The notes below the pieces were generated by a model. It saw nothing but the letters and a program-made list of their open reading frames with translations, did not search any database and was not told where the DNA came from. Below, in pieces: positions 61,807-64,000 of a stretch of 64,000 nt of DNA. A program made the translations under genes and the position numbers. Origin of the DNA: Lachnospiraceae bacterium (GTDB lineage Bacteria; Bacillota; Clostridia; Lachnospirales; Lachnospiraceae); NCBI GenBank assembly GCA_017526745.1, contig JAFXQX010000033.1, forward strand, positions 1 through 64,000. The letters run 5' to 3'. Position 1 is the stretch's first letter; every line of letters starts with the position of its first letter.

Positions 61807-62757
61807 TCATATCAGATAATTCTTTTTGACCCACTCAATCGTCCTTCGTGCGCCTTCGGCAAAATCAACTGCCGGGGAGAATCCCGTATCCCTTGTCAGT
61901 TCTGAAATATCAGCAACCAGGTGCATAACCTGTTTATCGGAATAAGGAAGCTGGCCAAATCCCAACTGCAGGTCCGGATCTATCTGATCCCTTATTATCT
62001 CTATGTATTCTTTAAGCGGTCTTCCGATGCCCGAACCTATCGGATATATACCGCCATCTTTCCCTTTGTCTGCAAGAAGCAGCAGGGCTGTTGCCGCATC
62101 TTCGGCATACAGATAATCCCATATCTGCTCTCCTTTGGTAAGAGCAGGCGTATGTCCCGACAAAAGTTCCCTGATAAGGGTCATTATCATGGTTCTTTCG
62201 CCATCATAAGGGCCGTAAATGCTGAGGATCCGTGTCCAGATGTGTCTCACACCAAGATCTGTGCATATCCTCCCGGTGGACTCCAACGCCTGAAGCTTGG
62301 CTCTTCCGTATTCGTTTTCGGGAGAACATGGAGTATCCGGTCTTAGAACACCGGATACTCTCCCATACTCAGCCTGGGAGCCGGCACCTACAAATACTTT
62401 GCAGCCAAGTCTTGACGCCAGACGGGCGGCATCATCTGCATATTTCCTGTTCTGTTCCTGCAGAAGGCTGTCGTTTCTGGCATCTCCAAACGTACCTCCC
62501 CACGCAAGATGGATCATTGCATCGGCGAAGGCACCCCCTTCAACACCCGGGGGCAATCCCAGGCTCATGCCGTCAGAGGAGTCATAATCAGAAAGTCCGC
62601 ACTTTACTACCGTAACCTTCGGATCATTCGGGATACGATCAACGCGCGAACTTTCAGGATTAACAAGGGCAATGACTTCAATGCCCTGTTCTATGCATTT
62701 TTTTACAAGCGCCATTCCGATAGTCCCGGTGGCGCCTGTGATCATTATTCTCTTCAT
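61807..62757 (-). CDS. NAD-dependent epimerase/dehydratase (nucleotide-sugar SDR)
   Basis: A roughly 316-residue extended SDR: Rossmann motif GATGTIG near the N-terminus, then the catalytic YGRAK, and SIYGPYDGERTMI. It probably acts on a nucleotide sugar. Next to rfbF and in a locus with rfbH, a CDP-abequose or CDP-paratose synthase-type reductase is plausible; it lacks the motifs of the 4,6-dehydratase RfbG. The start is uncertain: ATG at 62757 has no ribosome site, and a TTG at 62778 is in frame. Confidence 0.8.
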   Translation of the reverse strand: MKRIMITGATGTIGMALVKKCIEQGIEVIALVNPESSRVDRIPNDPKVTVVKCGLSDYDSSDGMSLGLPPGVEGGAFADAMIHLAWGGTFGDARNDSLLQEQNRKYADDAARLASRLGCKVFVGAGSQAEYGRVSGVLRPDTPCSPENEYGRAKLQALESTGRICTDLGVRHIWTRILSIYGPYDGERTMIMTLIRELLSGHTPALTKGEQIWDYLYAEDAATALLLLADKGKDGGIYPIGSGIGRPLKEYIEIIRDQIDPDLQLGFGQLPYSDKQVMHLVADISELTRDTGFSPAVDFAEGARRTIEWVKKNYLI

Positions 62758-62796
62758 AAATTCAAGGACGCTCGGCAATTAAATCTCTTCGCGATA

Positions 62797-63570
62797 TTAC
62801 CACACCTTCCAGGGGGCTTTTCCGGAATCCCACATTTCTTCAAGAAGATCCCGTTCACGTTTTGTATCCATGCACTGCCAGAATCCATCATGACGATAAC
62901 CCATAAGATTGCCTTCCCGGGCCATTTGCATCATGGGACCTTTTTCAAATACAGTTGCGTCACCCTCGATATAATCAAACACTTCAGGCTCAAGTACCAT
63001 GAACCCGCCGCTTATACGGGCATTGTCGGAAGCCTGTTTTTCCCTGAAGGATGTGATCCTGTCGTCTTCTGCCAGGTCAAGGACACCGAATCTCTGGTCG
63101 ACAGCGATCGCCGTAACAGTGGCAAGTTTTCCGTGGTTCCTGTGGTATTTGAGCAGTTCGTCCGGATCAACATCCGATACCGCATCACCATAGGTGAGCA
63201 TAAATGTCTCATCTCCGACATACTTCTGAACACGCTTTATACGCCCGCCGGTCATCGTATCCAGTCCGGTATCCACCAGCGTGACCTTCCAGGGCTCCGA
63301 CTCGTTGTTAAGAAGGGTCATTTTATTATCCTGCGTAAAATCAAATGCCACATCACAGTTATACAGATAATAGTCGGCAAACCAGTCCTTTATCATATGC
63401 TGTTTGTAACCGCAGCAGATGATAAAATCATTATAGCCCCTGGCGCTGTATCCTTTCATGATATGCCACAGTATCGGCTTTTCCCCGATCTCGATCATGG
63501 GCTTGGGTTTTAAATGACTTTCCTCGCTGATCCTTGTTCCGTATCCGCCCGCAAGTATGATCACTTTCAT
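62797..63570 (-). CDS. rfbF: Glucose-1-phosphate cytidylyltransferase RfbF
   Basis: A 257-residue nucleotidyltransferase making CDP-glucose from CTP and glucose-1-phosphate. It starts VIILAGGYGTRISEESHLKP, followed by KPMIEIGEKPILWHIMK, LTYGDAVSDVD and RHDGFWQCMDT, typical of RfbF. It is the entry point to CDP-3,6-dideoxyhexoses. The ATG overlaps the stop of the sulfatase-like gene by 4 nt. Confidence 0.94.
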   Translation of the reverse strand: MKVIILAGGYGTRISEESHLKPKPMIEIGEKPILWHIMKGYSARGYNDFIICCGYKQHMIKDWFADYYLYNCDVAFDFTQDNKMTLLNNESEPWKVTLVDTGLDTMTGGRIKRVQKYVGDETFMLTYGDAVSDVDPDELLKYHRNHGKLATVTAIAVDQRFGVLDLAEDDRITSFREKQASDNARISGGFMVLEPEVFDYIEGDATVFEKGPMMQMAREGNLMGYRHDGFWQCMDTKRERDLLEEMWDSGKAPWKVW

Positions 63571-64000
63571 TTGATCTCTTCTCCTATAACACTCCAGTTG
63601 TTCAGATCATATATGTTGTCATGCACAGACAGCCAGATCCTGTCATCAAACACATATTGCTCCCGCTCGAGCTTCTGCAGGCTGTTTACAGGATTGCCGG
63701 TATAGGGATTTACCGGGTCAGCTATAAGGTCCGAAAAAGCTATTGCAGGAACATCCGCATTGGTCATAAATTCATCGGATGTCTCCAGAGGTTTTGAACT
63801 GTCTGACGTACCTCCGTATGCAGGTGCGAAATCCTTCACCATTAGAAGCGGTGTGAATAGATCAAGGTCCGTCACCTGGTCATCTCCGACATTCATTATC
63901 ATATCATCAAATGCGAAAAAACTGTACCCATGGTCTGCAACGATTATTATCCTGGTATTATCGTAAAGGTCATTCTCTTTAAGATACCGTAGCCAGTCAC
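63567..64000 (-). CDS. Sulfatase-like hydrolase/transferase, C-terminal part
   Basis: The frame is open to the window edge, so only about 144 C-terminal residues are present. RIIIVADHGYSF is the late metal-binding Asp-His motif of the alkaline phosphatase superfamily, as in sulfatases and phosphoethanolamine or phosphoglycerol transferases. FTPLLMVKDF follows. In this locus it may add phosphoglycerol or phosphoethanolamine to a glycan. The N-terminus lies beyond position 64000. Confidence 0.75.
   Translation of the reverse strand, partial: DWLRYLKENDLYDNTRIIIVADHGYSFFAFDDMIMNVGDDQVTDLDLFTPLLMVKDFAPAYGGTSDSSKPLETSDEFMTNADVPAIAFSDLIADPVNPYTGNPVNSLQKLEREQYVFDDRIWLSVHDNIYDLNNWSVIGEEIK

Overview
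The window looks like chromosome of a motile, anaerobic Gram-positive of the Clostridia, most likely Lachnospiraceae. This is inferred from the gene order nadE-ispF-cysS-mrnC-rlmB-sigH, strong AGGAGG-type ribosome sites, sigma-D flagellin promoters, a stand-alone AICAR transformylase paired with a PurO-type IMP cyclohydrolase, and several protein families common in that group. Nearly all genes lie on the minus strand. Only the MATE transporter, two tRNAs and three polysaccharide genes are on the plus strand.

Region 1 (about 84-20070, minus) is one long operon for anaerobic cobalamin synthesis and corrinoid uptake, headed by an adenosylcobalamin riboswitch with a terminator just before the first gene. 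In order of transcription it runs: lipoprotein cobaltochelatase CbiK, a BtuF-like lipoprotein, BtuC, a BtuD-CobQ fusion, CobT, CobU, CobS, CobC, CbiB, CobD, a CbiC-CbiD fusion, CbiF, CbiG, CbiH, a CbiJ-CbiE fusion, CbiA and a small Cys-rich protein. Most junctions are 4-base or short overlaps. CbiL, CbiT and a corrinoid adenosyltransferase are not seen here. A divergent MATE transporter follows, with its promoter overlapping that of the operon.

Region 2 (21.6-28.4 kb, minus) is a housekeeping run: nadE, ispF (with an odd Cys- and Lys-rich tail), cysS, mrnC, rlmB, sigH, a GT10 fucosyltransferase, hslO and tRNA-Thr. Region 3 (28.4-32.5 kb) has two flagellin transcription units, each with a sigma-D promoter. 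One flagellin is Cys-rich; the other carries an inserted HEMTH metalloprotease domain (a flagellinolysin) and is preceded by an uncharacterised zinc-ribbon protein.

Region 4 (32.5-38.0 kb) holds GT-C-like membrane proteins and a tRNA-Val/tRNA-Met pair. Region 5 (38.0-50.5 kb) combines purine genes (purH transformylase, purO, guaB) with an AT-rich DUF4956/VTC/CotH module placed between purH and purO, a GGDEF-EAL protein and two membrane proteins. Region 6 (50.5-64 kb) is a surface polysaccharide locus: GT-C proteins, GT2 and GtrA proteins, RfbF/RfbH for a CDP-dideoxysugar, a YdjC deacetylase and, at the edge, part of a sulfatase-like protein.

Three sequence-level patterns cut across these genes. 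(1) A two-hairpin palindromic element occurs three times: twice exactly 2 nt after a tRNA 3' end, and once in frame inside the start of sigH. (2) A second family of short palindromes (TGAGACA or TGGAACA arms around a GGGGACGG-like core) recurs about nine times, and several copies are read in frame as part of membrane-protein and glycosyltransferase genes. (3) At least four transcription-unit-leading genes without a ribosome site have a good -10 box ending 7-8 nt before the start codon, which suggests leaderless mRNAs.
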